Assembly (NCBI RefSeq): GCF_006937785.1
Contig: NZ_SJEE01000005.1
Coordinates: 124,001 to 188,000, forward strand
DNA: 64,000 nucleotides
Direction of reading: 5' to 3'
DNA from: Pseudanabaena sp. UWO311
GTDB taxonomy: Bacteria > Cyanobacteriota > Cyanobacteriia > Pseudanabaenales > Pseudanabaenaceae
Shown here: positions 8,443 through 16,880 of the stretch, piece after piece
Position numbering within the stretch: the first letter of the stretch is position 1
How the letters are laid out: each line of letters starts with the position of its first letter
Position numbers and translations under genes: made by a program
Notes under the pieces: generated by a model
Seen by the model: the letters and a program-made list of their open reading frames with translations, nothing else
What the model was told of the DNA's origin: nothing
Databases searched by the model: none

Positions 8443-8934
8443 ATGCGGGAAAATAAGCAGATGGATCATCGCCACATTCGCTTTAGCGATCGCCATGAAG
8501 AAGTCGATTTAGAACAGTTACAAGGATTATTTCGACTAGGGGCATTTTGGGCAAAGGAACGTACCTTGGCAGGCTTGGAGTTCGCGATTGCGAACTCCAA
8601 GCCAGTCGTAACAGTGTGGGATGGCGGTCGCCTAATCGGACATGCTCGCGCTACTAGTGATGGCATTTATCGGGCGACAATTTGGGATGTGGTGATCGAT
8701 CCCGACTATCGGGGTGCTGGCTTAGGTCGGAAGTTAGTCCAAACAGTGTTAGCGCATCCCAATGTTTGCAATGTTGAGCGTGTTTATTTGATGACCACTC
8801 ATCAGCAAAAATTTTACGAGCAGATTGGCTTTGAGCAAAATTCTTCAACCACGTTGGTTTTATTTAACGGGGATGGCGATCACGATCGGCATCTTACAAC
8901 TTCTGAATTAGTTCCAACAAATGTTTTTAAATAA
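8443..8934 (+). CDS. GNAT-family N-acetyltransferase
   Basis: A 163-residue single-domain acetyltransferase of the GNAT fold, acetyl-CoA dependent, substrate unknown. Core strands TIWDVVIDPDYRGAGLGRKL (residues about 84-103) contain the RGAGLG pyrophosphate-binding motif, followed by VERVYLMTT and FYEQIGFE. ATG 8461 (MDHRHIRFSD) is an alternative start. Within the coding region, 8572-8603 is a perfect 14-bp inverted repeat with a 4-nt loop, translated as part of GLEFAIANSKP; length and alignment of the protein seem undisturbed there. Confidence 0.85.
   Translation: MRENKQMDHRHIRFSDRHEEVDLEQLQGLFRLGAFWAKERTLAGLEFAIANSKPVVTVWDGGRLIGHARATSDGIYRATIWDVVIDPDYRGAGLGRKLVQTVLAHPNVCNVERVYLMTTHQQKFYEQIGFEQNSSTTLVLFNGDGDHDRHLTTSELVPTNVFK
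8572..8603. repeat. Perfect hairpin inside a GNAT coding region
   Basis: Arms GCTTGGAGTTCGC and GCGAACTCCAAGC (14 bp if the flanking G/C pair is included) with loop GATT. A perfect repeat of this length is unexpected in coding DNA. Confidence 0.75.
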
Positions 8935-8962
8935 AAGTATTAAGAGTTAGCACTTCATACTC

Positions 8963-9046
8963 AGTACTTGTACAAAATAAATTACCCAAACCCTTAAAGC
9001 TTTTACCCTGCGGGGAGAAACTTTGCGGGTTTTGGTTTGTAATTAG
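8963..9046. repeat. R2 repeat, copy 1 (decayed arms)
   Basis: Starts AGTACTTGTAC and ends GGTTTGTAATTA, like the copy at 29951-30033. The internal arms (ACCCAAACCCTTAAAG versus ACTTTGCGGGTTTTGGT) carry several uncompensated mismatches. Confidence 0.7.
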
Positions 9047-9145
9047 TTATGTATATCTATGAATTACCTCTTATTTTTTTTATAGTATTTACAAACACTG
9101 TCGATCTCTAGAAGTTATGTAAAGATATCTAAAGATAAAGACCTC

Positions 9146-9196
9146 AAATGGTTTATGGGAGTGTAACCAAAAGGTGTCCGTTGTCATAAACCATTT
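9146..9196 (+). promoter_or_regulatory. Stem-loop in the phoU leader
   Basis: Arms AAATGGTTTATG / CATAAACCATTT are 12 bp and perfect, with a 27-nt loop, ending 41 bp before the phoU ATG. It lacks a T-run; it may be a leader structure or operator. Confidence 0.4.
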
Positions 9197-9237
9197 TTAG
9201 AATAGTTTTTCATCCCATTTAAATTTGGTGGGAGCCA

Positions 9238-9912
9238 ATGAACGAAACTTCATATCTAAGTCAAAAACGAACAAGGAGCGAATTTGAACGCCAACTGCAT
9301 CGCCTAGAACAAGATTCTTTACGAATGGGAGCACTTGTCGAAAATTCATTCCTCTTAGCTCATGCAGCTTTATTTGAGCGCGATCTTGAAGCTGCAACTC
9401 GTATTGATCCTCAAGACAAACAAATTGATCAAATCTATCGCCAAATTGAAATCGATTGCATTGAATTGATCACCTTACAGTCGCCAGTTGCTCGCGATAT
9501 TAGATTACTAAGTGCCTTGATGCAACTGATCCGCGACATTGAACGGATTGGAGACTACGCTGAAAACCTTGGTGATATTGCCATTAAACTTTTTACTTAT
9601 CCTCCATCTCCCTATCTCGGCGAATTGCAAGTAATGTCCAATCGCTGTCGAGCCATGCTTGCCATGAGTTTAGAAGCCTTAGCTAACCTTGATGAAAATA
9701 TTGGTTTGCAAATTAAGACGAAGGATGATGCTGTTGACGACGACTACAAGCAAATCTATAACTTATTAGCGGCTCAAAAGCTATTTGGTGGAGAGCCAAT
9801 GGAACCTATAATGCTGATGGTATTAGCAATTCACCATTTAGAGCGCATGGCAGATCATGCCGCTAATGTGGGGCAGCGAGTTGCTTATATTGTCACTGGC
9901 AAGCTTGGCTAA
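9238..9912 (+). CDS. phoU: Phosphate signalling protein PhoU
   Basis: A 224-residue, all-helical cytoplasmic protein with two PhoU repeats of about 100 residues, each carrying the acidic metal-binding helix pattern: DIERIGDYAENL near 100-111 and HHLERMADHAANVGQ near 199-213. PhoU restrains the PhoR-type kinase and Pst transporter when phosphate is plentiful. The start is supported by GGGAG 5 nt upstream. No pst or sphS/sphR genes are adjacent, so it is a stand-alone copy here. A perfect terminator follows. Confidence 0.93.
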   Translation: MNETSYLSQKRTRSEFERQLHRLEQDSLRMGALVENSFLLAHAALFERDLEAATRIDPQDKQIDQIYRQIEIDCIELITLQSPVARDIRLLSALMQLIRDIERIGDYAENLGDIAIKLFTYPPSPYLGELQVMSNRCRAMLAMSLEALANLDENIGLQIKTKDDAVDDDYKQIYNLLAAQKLFGGEPMEPIMLMVLAIHHLERMADHAANVGQRVAYIVTGKLG

Positions 9913-9916
9913 AGGA

Positions 9917-9949
9917 AAAGAGAGTCGGGGCTTTGCCCCGACTCTCTTT
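9917..9949 (+). terminator. Terminator of phoU
   Basis: Perfect 15-bp arms AAAGAGAGTCGGGGC / GCCCCGACTCTCTTT with loop TTT, 4 bp after the stop codon. Confidence 0.88.
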
Positions 9950-10049
9950 ATAAAATAAAAAATAGGAGCACAAGCGCTATAGCGCGGTAATCTAAGTTAA
10001 GTGCTTTACAGCACATCTGAATTTATGTGGGAAAGTTTTAAGGATTGAA

Positions 10050-10886
10050 ATGAAGTCATATTTGGCGGCTGCCGTACAAATGACCAGTGTCTCTGATGTA
10101 GATAAAAATCTTGCTCAAGCAGAAGATTTGATCCAACTGGCAGTGAATCGAGGTGCAGAATTAGTTTGTCTACCTGAAAACTTTTCGTTTTTAGGAGATG
10201 AGAACGAAAAGACAAGACTTTCTACAGAAATAGCAGAAAAGAGCGAAAAGTTTTTAATTACGATCGCTCAACGCTATCAAATCTTGTTACTTGGTGGTGG
10301 TTTTCCTGTGCCTGTTGCTGAAAGCAATAATGGTAATCGCGGCAAAATGTACAACACCGCCTTGTTGATTGGGCGTGAAGGTGAAGAATTAGCGCGTTAT
10401 CGAAAGATGCATCTATTTGATGTGAACCTCCCTGATGGCAATACTTATCAAGAGTCGGCTACGGTGCTAGCAGGCACTGAGTCTCCACCTGTATATATGT
10501 CCGAGAAATATGGCAACTTAGGGCTATCAGTTTGCTATGACGTAAGATTTCCAGAACTTTATCGTCATCTGTCCCAGCATGGTGCAAATGTATTGTTTGT
10601 TCCTGCTGCTTTTACGGCTTTTACTGGCAAAGATCATTGGCAAGTTTTATTGCAAGCTAGAGCAATTGAGAATACTAGCTATGTGATCGCACCTGCTCAA
10701 GTGGGAATGCATACGCCGCGCCGCCAGTCCCACGGTCATGCGATGATTGTCGATCCTTGGGGCATTGTCCTCGCTGATGCAGGCGATCGCATTGGTGTAG
10801 CGATCGCCGAAATTCAACCTTCGCGCATCGACCAAATTCGTCGCCAGATGCCATCCCTGCAACATCGGACTTTTTCCTGTTCTTAA
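10050..10886 (+). CDS. Carbon-nitrogen hydrolase (nitrilase superfamily, Nit1/Nit2-like amidase)
   Basis: A 278-residue amidase. The catalytic triad is visible: Glu in LVCLPENFSF (about residue 42), Lys in RYRKMHLFD (about 119) and Cys in LSVCYDVRFPE (about 161). The residues around these match the Nit branch, whose members hydrolyse deaminated glutathione or omega-amides (metabolite repair), so that function is likely but inferred. AAGGA 6 nt upstream supports the start. It is a single gene bracketed by phoU and a GNAT gene. Confidence 0.88.
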   Translation: MKSYLAAAVQMTSVSDVDKNLAQAEDLIQLAVNRGAELVCLPENFSFLGDENEKTRLSTEIAEKSEKFLITIAQRYQILLLGGGFPVPVAESNNGNRGKMYNTALLIGREGEELARYRKMHLFDVNLPDGNTYQESATVLAGTESPPVYMSEKYGNLGLSVCYDVRFPELYRHLSQHGANVLFVPAAFTAFTGKDHWQVLLQARAIENTSYVIAPAQVGMHTPRRQSHGHAMIVDPWGIVLADAGDRIGVAIAEIQPSRIDQIRRQMPSLQHRTFSCS

Positions 10887-10894
10887 GAACAAGA

Positions 10895-10947
10895 AAAAAC
10901 TAAAAACTGTACCGCCCGCTGCGCGGGCGGTACAGTTTTTAGTTTTT
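10895..10947. terminator. Long terminator after the Nit-like amidase (H class)
   Basis: Perfect 25-bp arms (left starts AAAAACTAAAAACTG, tip CCGCCCGC) with loop TGC, beginning 8 bp after the stop codon. A-run and T-run at the two ends allow function on both strands. Confidence 0.88.
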
Positions 10948-11063
10948 CTAATTTTGCCGATGGACTAAAGAACGATATTCAAAAAATATGTATTAAAATC
11001 ATAATCAACGATTTGTGCTGATTTTTACAGCTTTGATCAAATCCCTTTCTGGCATGAGTAGCT

Positions 11064-12239
11064 ATGCAACCTTTCCCAGTACTTGGTAATACAATCCGTC
11101 CACTACAACACCGCGATTTAGAGATCATCCAGCGATTTGCCTCTCCCAATGATCTAGAACAAATTGCGGTCAGTGATCTCAGTGGTTGTCGCAGCCGCCA
11201 AAAAATCAGCTTGCACCAGCTAGCCAGTTGGTTGCCTGCACCTGTGCAAACCCTGCTCAAGCCCTATGTGCGAGCCTATGTCTCTGAATGTAATGGCATC
11301 ATCCAAGGCTTTATTCGGGTTTCTCCCTTCAATAACAACAGTAGTACTTGGCAGATTGATCGCGTCGTGGTTTTGCCAGAAGCTCAAAATGGTCAGCATA
11401 ATGTGGGCACGCAACTCATTCGCTATTGTCTAGAATCTTGCCTAGAAGCGCGGACATGGGTATTACAGGTTGACATTAACCAAAAAGATACGATCGCGCT
11501 CTATCGACAAAATGGATTTCAGCCACTGGCTCAGTTTACCGATTGGGAAATTGATACCGCTAGTCTGCACGAACTTGCTCAGCATTCTCCTGATCTGCCA
11601 AATTTGATGCCTGTCAGCAATGCTGATGCTAGCCTGCTTTATCAGCTCGATACAGCTGCGATGCCCCCACACATTCGCCAAGTTTACGATCTCAATATCG
11701 ATGATTTTCGGGCGAAGACTATCGACAAACTTGTCAATCACAGTTCTTTGCTAATCAATCATTTGCAAGATGTATCGGGCTATGTCTATGAGCCTCAACG
11801 TAAAGCAGCGATCGGTTACTTTTATCTGCTGTTGCAACGCCCGACCGTTAACCAGCCCGATGAAAAATTGATTCATCATTGTCAGCTCACGGTTCATCCT
11901 GCTTACACATGGCTTTATCCTGAACTCACTTCGCAAATTGCTCAAATAGTGATTAAGCAATCTCCTGAGAAGCAAGCTGAAAATGTCAGCTTGCAACTAT
12001 CTTCAGCCGATTATCAGCCTGAACGCGAAGATTATTTAGAAGGAATTCATGCTCAAAGACAAGGACATTCTTTGCTGATGGCGCGATCGGTTTGGCACAA
12101 AATTCGTGAGACGAAGCCTGTACTTGATGGCTTGCAGCTTTCGCGCATGTTGTCAGGGTTACAACCCACCCAAAAGCCTATTCCTGGGCGAATTGAAACT
12201 TTGCCACAACAACATCAGCACACTGATGAGTCACTTTAA
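11064..12239 (+). CDS. GNAT-family N-acetyltransferase, two-lobed
   Basis: A 391-residue protein. The N-terminal half (residues 8-160) is a GNAT domain: TIRPLQHRDLEIIQRF, IDRVVVLPEAQNGQHNVGTQ in the acetyl-CoA binding position, then LQVDINQKDTIALYRQNGF. The C-terminal half (about 170-370) looks like a second, diverged GNAT-like lobe (IHHCQLTVHPAY, SLQLSSADYQPEREDYLEG). Substrate unknown. Homologues of this length occur in cyanobacteria as single-copy genes. There is no strong Shine-Dalgarno. The hairpin upstream and the gap downstream make it monocistronic. Confidence 0.82.
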   Translation: MQPFPVLGNTIRPLQHRDLEIIQRFASPNDLEQIAVSDLSGCRSRQKISLHQLASWLPAPVQTLLKPYVRAYVSECNGIIQGFIRVSPFNNNSSTWQIDRVVVLPEAQNGQHNVGTQLIRYCLESCLEARTWVLQVDINQKDTIALYRQNGFQPLAQFTDWEIDTASLHELAQHSPDLPNLMPVSNADASLLYQLDTAAMPPHIRQVYDLNIDDFRAKTIDKLVNHSSLLINHLQDVSGYVYEPQRKAAIGYFYLLLQRPTVNQPDEKLIHHCQLTVHPAYTWLYPELTSQIAQIVIKQSPEKQAENVSLQLSSADYQPEREDYLEGIHAQRQGHSLLMARSVWHKIRETKPVLDGLQLSRMLSGLQPTQKPIPGRIETLPQQHQHTDESL

Positions 12240-12287
12240 CTAAGCTTGGTAAGTTAGGTGGGCAAGACCTCCCCTACATTCCTTAAG

Positions 12288-12302
12288 GTGGGCAATGCCC
12301 AC
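12288..12302. repeat. Short GTGGGCAATGCCCAC hairpin
   Basis: GTGGGC-AAT-GCCCAC; the same core with longer arms occurs at 53273-53295, and a degenerate piece (AGGTGGGCAAGACCT) lies at 12256-12270. A short interspersed repeat, seen in many cyanobacteria. Confidence 0.6.
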
Positions 12303-12345
12303 TCTAATACTTGGTTAGTTATTCTGTGAAAATCACCTAATATGC

Positions 12346-12391
12346 TGTATAAATTGTGATTAATCAATCTGATTTTGGTTCAATTTATACA
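12346..12391 (+). promoter_or_regulatory. Inverted repeat upstream of cphA
   Basis: Arms TGTATAAATTG / CAATTTATACA, 11 bp perfect, 24-nt spacer containing TGATTAATCA. It lies about 77 bp before the cphA ATG and could be a paired regulatory site; no known NtcA-type GTA-N8-TAC site was seen. Confidence 0.4.
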
Positions 12392-12467
12392 AAATGAAGA
12401 TCCACAAGATCGCTAGGATTAGACACTGGACATTTAGGCATTGGATGCACCTTTAAAACGCTTGACT

Positions 12468-15059
12468 ATGAAAATTCTCAAAATCCAGACATTACGTGGT
12501 CCAAATTATTGGAGTATCCAACGACATCAGCTTGTAGTTGTGCGATTAGATTTAGAGGATTTTCAAGTACAACGAATTAGCTTTTATCAAAATTTATGCA
12601 AAGTTTTACCAAGTCTAGCGGGGAAAGACATCGCTCAGCGACCTGATATCAGTGACTCTGATTTCTTGGCAGAAATTGTTAAAGATATTGCGATCGCACT
12701 TCAAGGCTATGTTGGCATGAAGGTGGATTTTGGGACAATTAGACAAACTGTTGAAAAAAATGTCTATCAAGTCGTATTTGAGTATCAAACCGAAGGTGCT
12801 GGACGTTATGCGGCACGAGCTGCCGTAAGGATTTGTACCAACATTTTAGAAACGGGAACCTACGCAACTACCGAGTTGCAAGAGGATCTCAAGGATTTAA
12901 GAGATATTCGTCTTGATGGTCAATTAGGTCCAAGTACTGAGTCCATTGTTGCCGAAGCTAAAGCCCAAAATATTCCTTGGTTAGAACTTGGTAGCCGAGC
13001 CATGATTCAGCTTGGATATGGAGTACATCAGAGTCGAATTCAGGCAACTTTATCGAATAAGACGGGGATCTTAGCGGTTGAGTTAGCCTGTGACAAGGAA
13101 GGGACAAAGAGTATTTTGCGGGCTTCAGGTGTTCCAGTGCCAAGGGGAACAACGATCCGATCGCCTAAATATCTAGAAGATGCGATCGCCGAAGTAGGGG
13201 GCTTTCCGATTGTAATTAAACCGTTAAATGGCAATCATGGTCGCGGGATCACCATTGATATACGTAATATCAAAGAGTCGATTGATGCCTTTGATATGGC
13301 GCAAGAAGTATCTGAAGAAGTAATTATCGAAAGATTTCATACTGGACGGGATCATCGCATATTGGTGATCAATGGCAAATTTGTAGCTGTTGCTGAGCGA
13401 GTCCCAGCAAATGTTACAGGGGATGGTGTTTCCACAATTTCGCAATTGATTGAAATTACGAACCAAGATCCCCGCCGTGGCGATGGGCATGATAACGTCT
13501 TGACCCGCATCGAGATTGATCGCACGAGCATGGATATCCTCGCTAGACAGGGCTTTACGCTAGAATCCGTACCTCCAACGGGGCAGATTTGCTATCTCAA
13601 AGCTACGGCAAACTTAAGTACAGGTGGCGTATCAGTTGATCGTACAGACGAGATTCACCCTGAAAATATTTGGCTAGCTGAGCGCGTGGCAAGAATTATC
13701 GGTCTGGATATTGCGGGCATCGATATGGTCACTGAAGATATCAGTTTGCCTGTGCGCCAAACTGATGGTGCGATCGTGGAAGTCAATGCAGCTCCTGGAT
13801 TCAGAATGCATACAGCTCCAAGTATTGGCACACCGCGTAATGTTGCCGCGCCAGTCATAAATATGCTGTTTCCCTCTGGATCACCTACGCGAGTGCCGAT
13901 AGTAGCGATCACAGGGACAAATGGTAAAACTACTACTACACGCCTAATAGCTCATATCTTCAAGCAAACTGGCAAACGAGTCGGGTATACCACCACTGAT
14001 GGTATTTACATTGGTGAATGTTTGGTTGAAAAGGGTGATACCACTGGTCCATACAGTGCTCAGGTAATCCTGCGCGATCCCACCGTTGAAGTTGCGATTC
14101 TTGAAACAGCTAGAGGCGGCATTTTGCGATCGGGATTAGGTTTTGATGGTAGCGATGTGGGTGTAGTTATGAACGTTGCCGCCGATCACCTTGGCATTGG
14201 TGACATTGACACAATTGAAGACTTGGCAAGGCTTAAGAGCGTAGTTGTCAAAACAACATTGCCGAGCGGCTATGCTGTACTGAATGCTGATGACCCATTG
14301 GTTGTTGCCATGGCAAAAGAAGTGGATGCAAAGGTTGCTTACTTCAGTATGGATCCCGATAGTCCTTTAATCAAATCTCATATCGAGCAAGGTGGACTTG
14401 CCGCAGTATATGAACAAGGCTATCTAACTATCTTAAAAAGTGATTGGAAGCTGCGAATCGAAGAAGCTGTCAACGTACCCTTAACACTAGGTGGTCGTGC
14501 TGCCTTCAATATTCAAAATTCTCTGGCAGCAAGTCTAGCCGCATTCTGTCAAGACGTACAGATTGAAGAGATTCGTCAAGGGCTTTCCACATTTGTGGCT
14601 TCGACTGAGCAAACCCCCGGACGCATGAATTTATTTAATTTAGGCAAATATCATGCGTTAGTCGATTATGCTCACAACCCTGCGGGATTTAAAGCGATCG
14701 CAGATTTTATCCAGAAATGGGAAGGTGAAGCGATCGGTGTGATTGGAGCACCTGGAGATCGACGCGATGAGGATATCATCGAATTAGGGCAACTAGCGGC
14801 AAATATGTTTGGGCAGATCTTTATTAAAGAAGATAAGGATCTTCGTGGTCGTGCCCCTCGTGTCGTCGCCGATTTATTGCGTCAGGGAGTTCAAGAAATT
14901 AATCCTAATATTCCTTGTATTACAATTCTTGACGAATCGGAAGCCATCACAGCCGCCTTGGATAGCGCCCCTCAAAGTAGTTTAGTTGTGGTATTCCCCG
15001 ATAAAGTGGATTCAGCTATTGCTATTATTGAATCGCGAAAGTCCAAAATGTCGTCGTAA
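12468..15059 (+). CDS. cphA: Cyanophycin synthetase
   Basis: Builds cyanophycin, the Asp-Arg nitrogen-storage polymer, by alternately adding Asp to the backbone and Arg to the side chain with ATP. About 863 residues, the usual length. N-terminal domain to about 160; ATP-grasp domain about 215-470 with FPIVIKPLNGNHGRG and EVNAAPGFRMH; Mur-ligase-like domain from about 480 with the P-loop GTNGKTTTT and later DYAHNPAGF. ATG 12468 (MKILKIQTLRGPNYWS) is chosen over the TTG at 12441 because it matches the family N-terminus. No cyanophycinase gene is adjacent. The sugar kinase starts 8 bp downstream, so the two are probably cotranscribed. Confidence 0.97.
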   Translation: MKILKIQTLRGPNYWSIQRHQLVVVRLDLEDFQVQRISFYQNLCKVLPSLAGKDIAQRPDISDSDFLAEIVKDIAIALQGYVGMKVDFGTIRQTVEKNVYQVVFEYQTEGAGRYAARAAVRICTNILETGTYATTELQEDLKDLRDIRLDGQLGPSTESIVAEAKAQNIPWLELGSRAMIQLGYGVHQSRIQATLSNKTGILAVELACDKEGTKSILRASGVPVPRGTTIRSPKYLEDAIAEVGGFPIVIKPLNGNHGRGITIDIRNIKESIDAFDMAQEVSEEVIIERFHTGRDHRILVINGKFVAVAERVPANVTGDGVSTISQLIEITNQDPRRGDGHDNVLTRIEIDRTSMDILARQGFTLESVPPTGQICYLKATANLSTGGVSVDRTDEIHPENIWLAERVARIIGLDIAGIDMVTEDISLPVRQTDGAIVEVNAAPGFRMHTAPSIGTPRNVAAPVINMLFPSGSPTRVPIVAITGTNGKTTTTRLIAHIFKQTGKRVGYTTTDGIYIGECLVEKGDTTGPYSAQVILRDPTVEVAILETARGGILRSGLGFDGSDVGVVMNVAADHLGIGDIDTIEDLARLKSVVVKTTLPSGYAVLNADDPLVVAMAKEVDAKVAYFSMDPDSPLIKSHIEQGGLAAVYEQGYLTILKSDWKLRIEEAVNVPLTLGGRAAFNIQNSLAASLAAFCQDVQIEEIRQGLSTFVASTEQTPGRMNLFNLGKYHALVDYAHNPAGFKAIADFIQKWEGEAIGVIGAPGDRRDEDIIELGQLAANMFGQIFIKEDKDLRGRAPRVVADLLRQGVQEINPNIPCITILDESEAITAALDSAPQSSLVVVFPDKVDSAIAIIESRKSKMSS

Positions 15060-15067
15060 AGTCCGCT

Positions 15068-16045
15068 ATGCCGCGTGTAATTTGTCTTGGCGAAGTTTTA
15101 ATCGATCAAATAGCTGAAGATATTGGTGCTCCCTATGAGCTAGTTAGCTCTTGGAAGCCTTATTTTGGTGGAGCGCCTGCCAATGTCGCCTGTGGGCTAG
15201 CCAAACTGGGAACGCCAGTAAGTTTAATTAGCTGCGTTGGCCAAGATGCCGCAGGAACCGATCTGCTCAAACAGTTGGGGGCAGCAGGTGTTGAAACTTC
15301 AGGCGTGCAAGTGCATCCTGAATCCACTACTCGCGAGGTATATGTCACCCGCGATGCCCAAGGCGATCGCAGTTTTGCTCGCTTTAATGGCGATGCTCAA
15401 ACTGTATATGCAGACACCTTAATGTCTGCCGAACATTTGCCTGAGCATTTATTTGCTGATGCCAAGTTTTTGGTGTTGGGCACATTGGGCTTATCTAGTC
15501 CGCAAACATCTAGAGCGATCGGTCGTGCTCTAAAGCTGGCGGAAGAAAACTTTGTAAAGGTGGTAGTTGATGTCAATTGGCGGGCGATGTTCTGGAAAAA
15601 TCCTGAGCAGGTTGCCAAACTATTACCCGTCTTGCTGAAATACACCGATTTTCTGAAGATGACTGAGGATGAGGCTAAGTTATTATTTCGTCTCACTAGT
15701 CCTGCCGCAATATCTCAAGCCTATAGCCATCTCGAAGGAATTTTACTCACCAATGGGGATAAAGATTGTCGCTACTATTTGGGCGAACGTCAGGCAAAAC
15801 ATGCTGTTTTCCCTGTTCATTCGATTGATACAACTGGTGCGGGGGATGCTTTTCTAGCAGCCTTTATTCATAAGATTTATCACCGTCCGCTTACCCATTT
15901 GCTCGATCCTAAGTTTGCCGATGAAGCGATCGCTTATGCCTGCGCCGCAGGTGCTTTAGCTACACTAAATATGGGTGCGATCGCTGCTCAACCAAGCGAT
16001 CGGCAAATTCGCGAGTTTCTCGCCATGCGAGAGACAAAACATTAA
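15068..16045 (+). CDS. PfkB-family carbohydrate kinase (fructokinase-like)
   Basis: A 325-residue ribokinase-fold kinase. N-terminal CLGEVLIDQIAEDIG and FGGAPANVACGLAKLG are the substrate-side motif; DTTGAGDAFLAAF near 257-269 is the PfkB signature with the catalytic Asp and anion hole. Fructokinase is the closest type by the GGAPANVA motif, but the sugar is not proven. Only 8 bp separates it from cphA, implying cotranscription, an odd pairing of sugar phosphorylation with nitrogen storage. Confidence 0.88.
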   Translation: MPRVICLGEVLIDQIAEDIGAPYELVSSWKPYFGGAPANVACGLAKLGTPVSLISCVGQDAAGTDLLKQLGAAGVETSGVQVHPESTTREVYVTRDAQGDRSFARFNGDAQTVYADTLMSAEHLPEHLFADAKFLVLGTLGLSSPQTSRAIGRALKLAEENFVKVVVDVNWRAMFWKNPEQVAKLLPVLLKYTDFLKMTEDEAKLLFRLTSPAAISQAYSHLEGILLTNGDKDCRYYLGERQAKHAVFPVHSIDTTGAGDAFLAAFIHKIYHRPLTHLLDPKFADEAIAYACAAGALATLNMGAIAAQPSDRQIREFLAMRETKH

Positions 16046-16059
16046 AACCATATATTTTG

Positions 16060-16076
16060 GTGGCGCGAAGCGCCAC
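16060..16076. terminator. Short hairpin after the PfkB kinase
   Basis: GTGGCGC-GAA-GCGCCAC. It is the tip of the H-type hairpins without the long arms; 14 bp after the kinase stop and just before the ycf49-like gene, so it may attenuate read-through. Confidence 0.55.
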
Positions 16077-16087
16077 AATCATTTGCT

Positions 16088-16396
16088 ATGCACTCTTTAT
16101 CTTTGCCCACATGGGTAATTCATATTTCTAGCGTAATTGAGTGGACTTTAGCAATTTGGCTCATTTGGCAATACGACAAGCAAAATCCTGATTGCGGTTG
16201 GCGTAACTTAGCATGGGCAATGTTTCCTGCTTTAGTCAGTGCGATGTGCGCCGTGACTTGGCACTTTTTTGATAATGCTGATTCTTTAGAATGGTTAGTT
16301 ACGGTGCAAGCCGCACTAACTTTAATTGGCAATACCACTCTTGCGATCGCAGCCTACTTTATCTGGAAAATTGCCAACACAAAACCTCAATCGTAA
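16088..16396 (+). CDS. Ycf49-like protein (DUF2499)
   Basis: A 102-residue membrane protein with hydrophobic segments near 8-26, 40-58 and 72-95, and conserved aromatic motifs (PTWVIHISSVIEWTLAIW, AVTWHFFDN). This matches the Ycf49/DUF2499 family found in cyanobacteria, algae and plants; its function is not established. The next gene encodes DUF3593, a usual partner, so they likely work together in a membrane. Confidence 0.85.
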   Translation: MHSLSLPTWVIHISSVIEWTLAIWLIWQYDKQNPDCGWRNLAWAMFPALVSAMCAVTWHFFDNADSLEWLVTVQAALTLIGNTTLAIAAYFIWKIANTKPQS

Positions 16397-16403
16397 TTTG
16401 AGC

Positions 16404-16492
16404 TATTAGCTGTTAGCCTTTAGCTGTTAGCTTTTTTTACAAATTGTAAATTTAAAGAGCTAATAGCTAATAGCCAATAGCTAACAGCTATG
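16404..16492. repeat. AGCTGTTAGC-type inverted repeats
   Basis: The left part has units like AGCTATTAGCTGTTAGCC and the right part the reverse-complement units GCTAATAGCCAATAGC, so the stretch folds into an imperfect hairpin between two genes of a likely operon. Similar units recur at 38370-38500. Confidence 0.75.
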
Positions 16493-16499
16493 AAAAACT

Positions 16500-16793
16500 A
16501 TGCCCAAAGAAGCCTTATTCGGTTTATCTCTATTTCCCTATCTTGCCTTTCTCTGGTTTGCCACCAGATCTCGCCAATTTCCCAAACTGGGACTTTGGGG
16601 ATTTTATGGGACATTAGTATTTGTGGCGATTACAATTCCCGCAGGAATTTATGCACAAGTCCATTACGGCAAAGCTTTAGCCAATGTTGATTGGTTGCAT
16701 GGCAGCGCCGAGTCATTCTTGACCATCACTAATATTTTGTTGGTATTAGGTTTTAAAAAAGCGCTTAAAAATGCAATTAAACCTAAAGATTAG
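16500..16793 (+). CDS. DUF3593 membrane protein
   Basis: A 97-residue protein with three hydrophobic segments (about 5-22, 31-52, 70-86) and the family motif GLSLFPYLAFLWF. DUF3593 proteins are small cyanobacterial and plastid-lineage membrane proteins of unknown role, generally encoded next to a DUF2499/Ycf49 gene, as here (103 bp apart). The ATG at 16500 is used; an ATG at 16490 is in another frame. Confidence 0.83.
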   Translation: MPKEALFGLSLFPYLAFLWFATRSRQFPKLGLWGFYGTLVFVAITIPAGIYAQVHYGKALANVDWLHGSAESFLTITNILLVLGFKKALKNAIKPKD

Positions 16794-16880
16794 AGTTGAC
16801 AATTTGAGCGTATCTAATCTTTGTGAATATAATGAGCGATTATTGTAGTTAATATCGCTGACTGCCAATGCGAGGAATTT

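Larger units (their letters stand above)
8935..9237. other. Region upstream of phoU with R2 repeat and stem-loop
   Basis: Carries the R2 repeat copy at 8963-9046 and a 12-bp stem-loop at 9146-9196. No gene is seen. No Pho box (direct CTTAACCT-like octamers) was recognised. Confidence 0.6.

Noticed and set aside
9047-9237. Pho box before phoU
   Set aside because: No direct repeats of a CTTAACCT-like octamer were seen.
12303-12467. NtcA site upstream of cphA
   Set aside because: No GTA-N8-TAC was found; only the GTATAAATTG inverted repeat is present.
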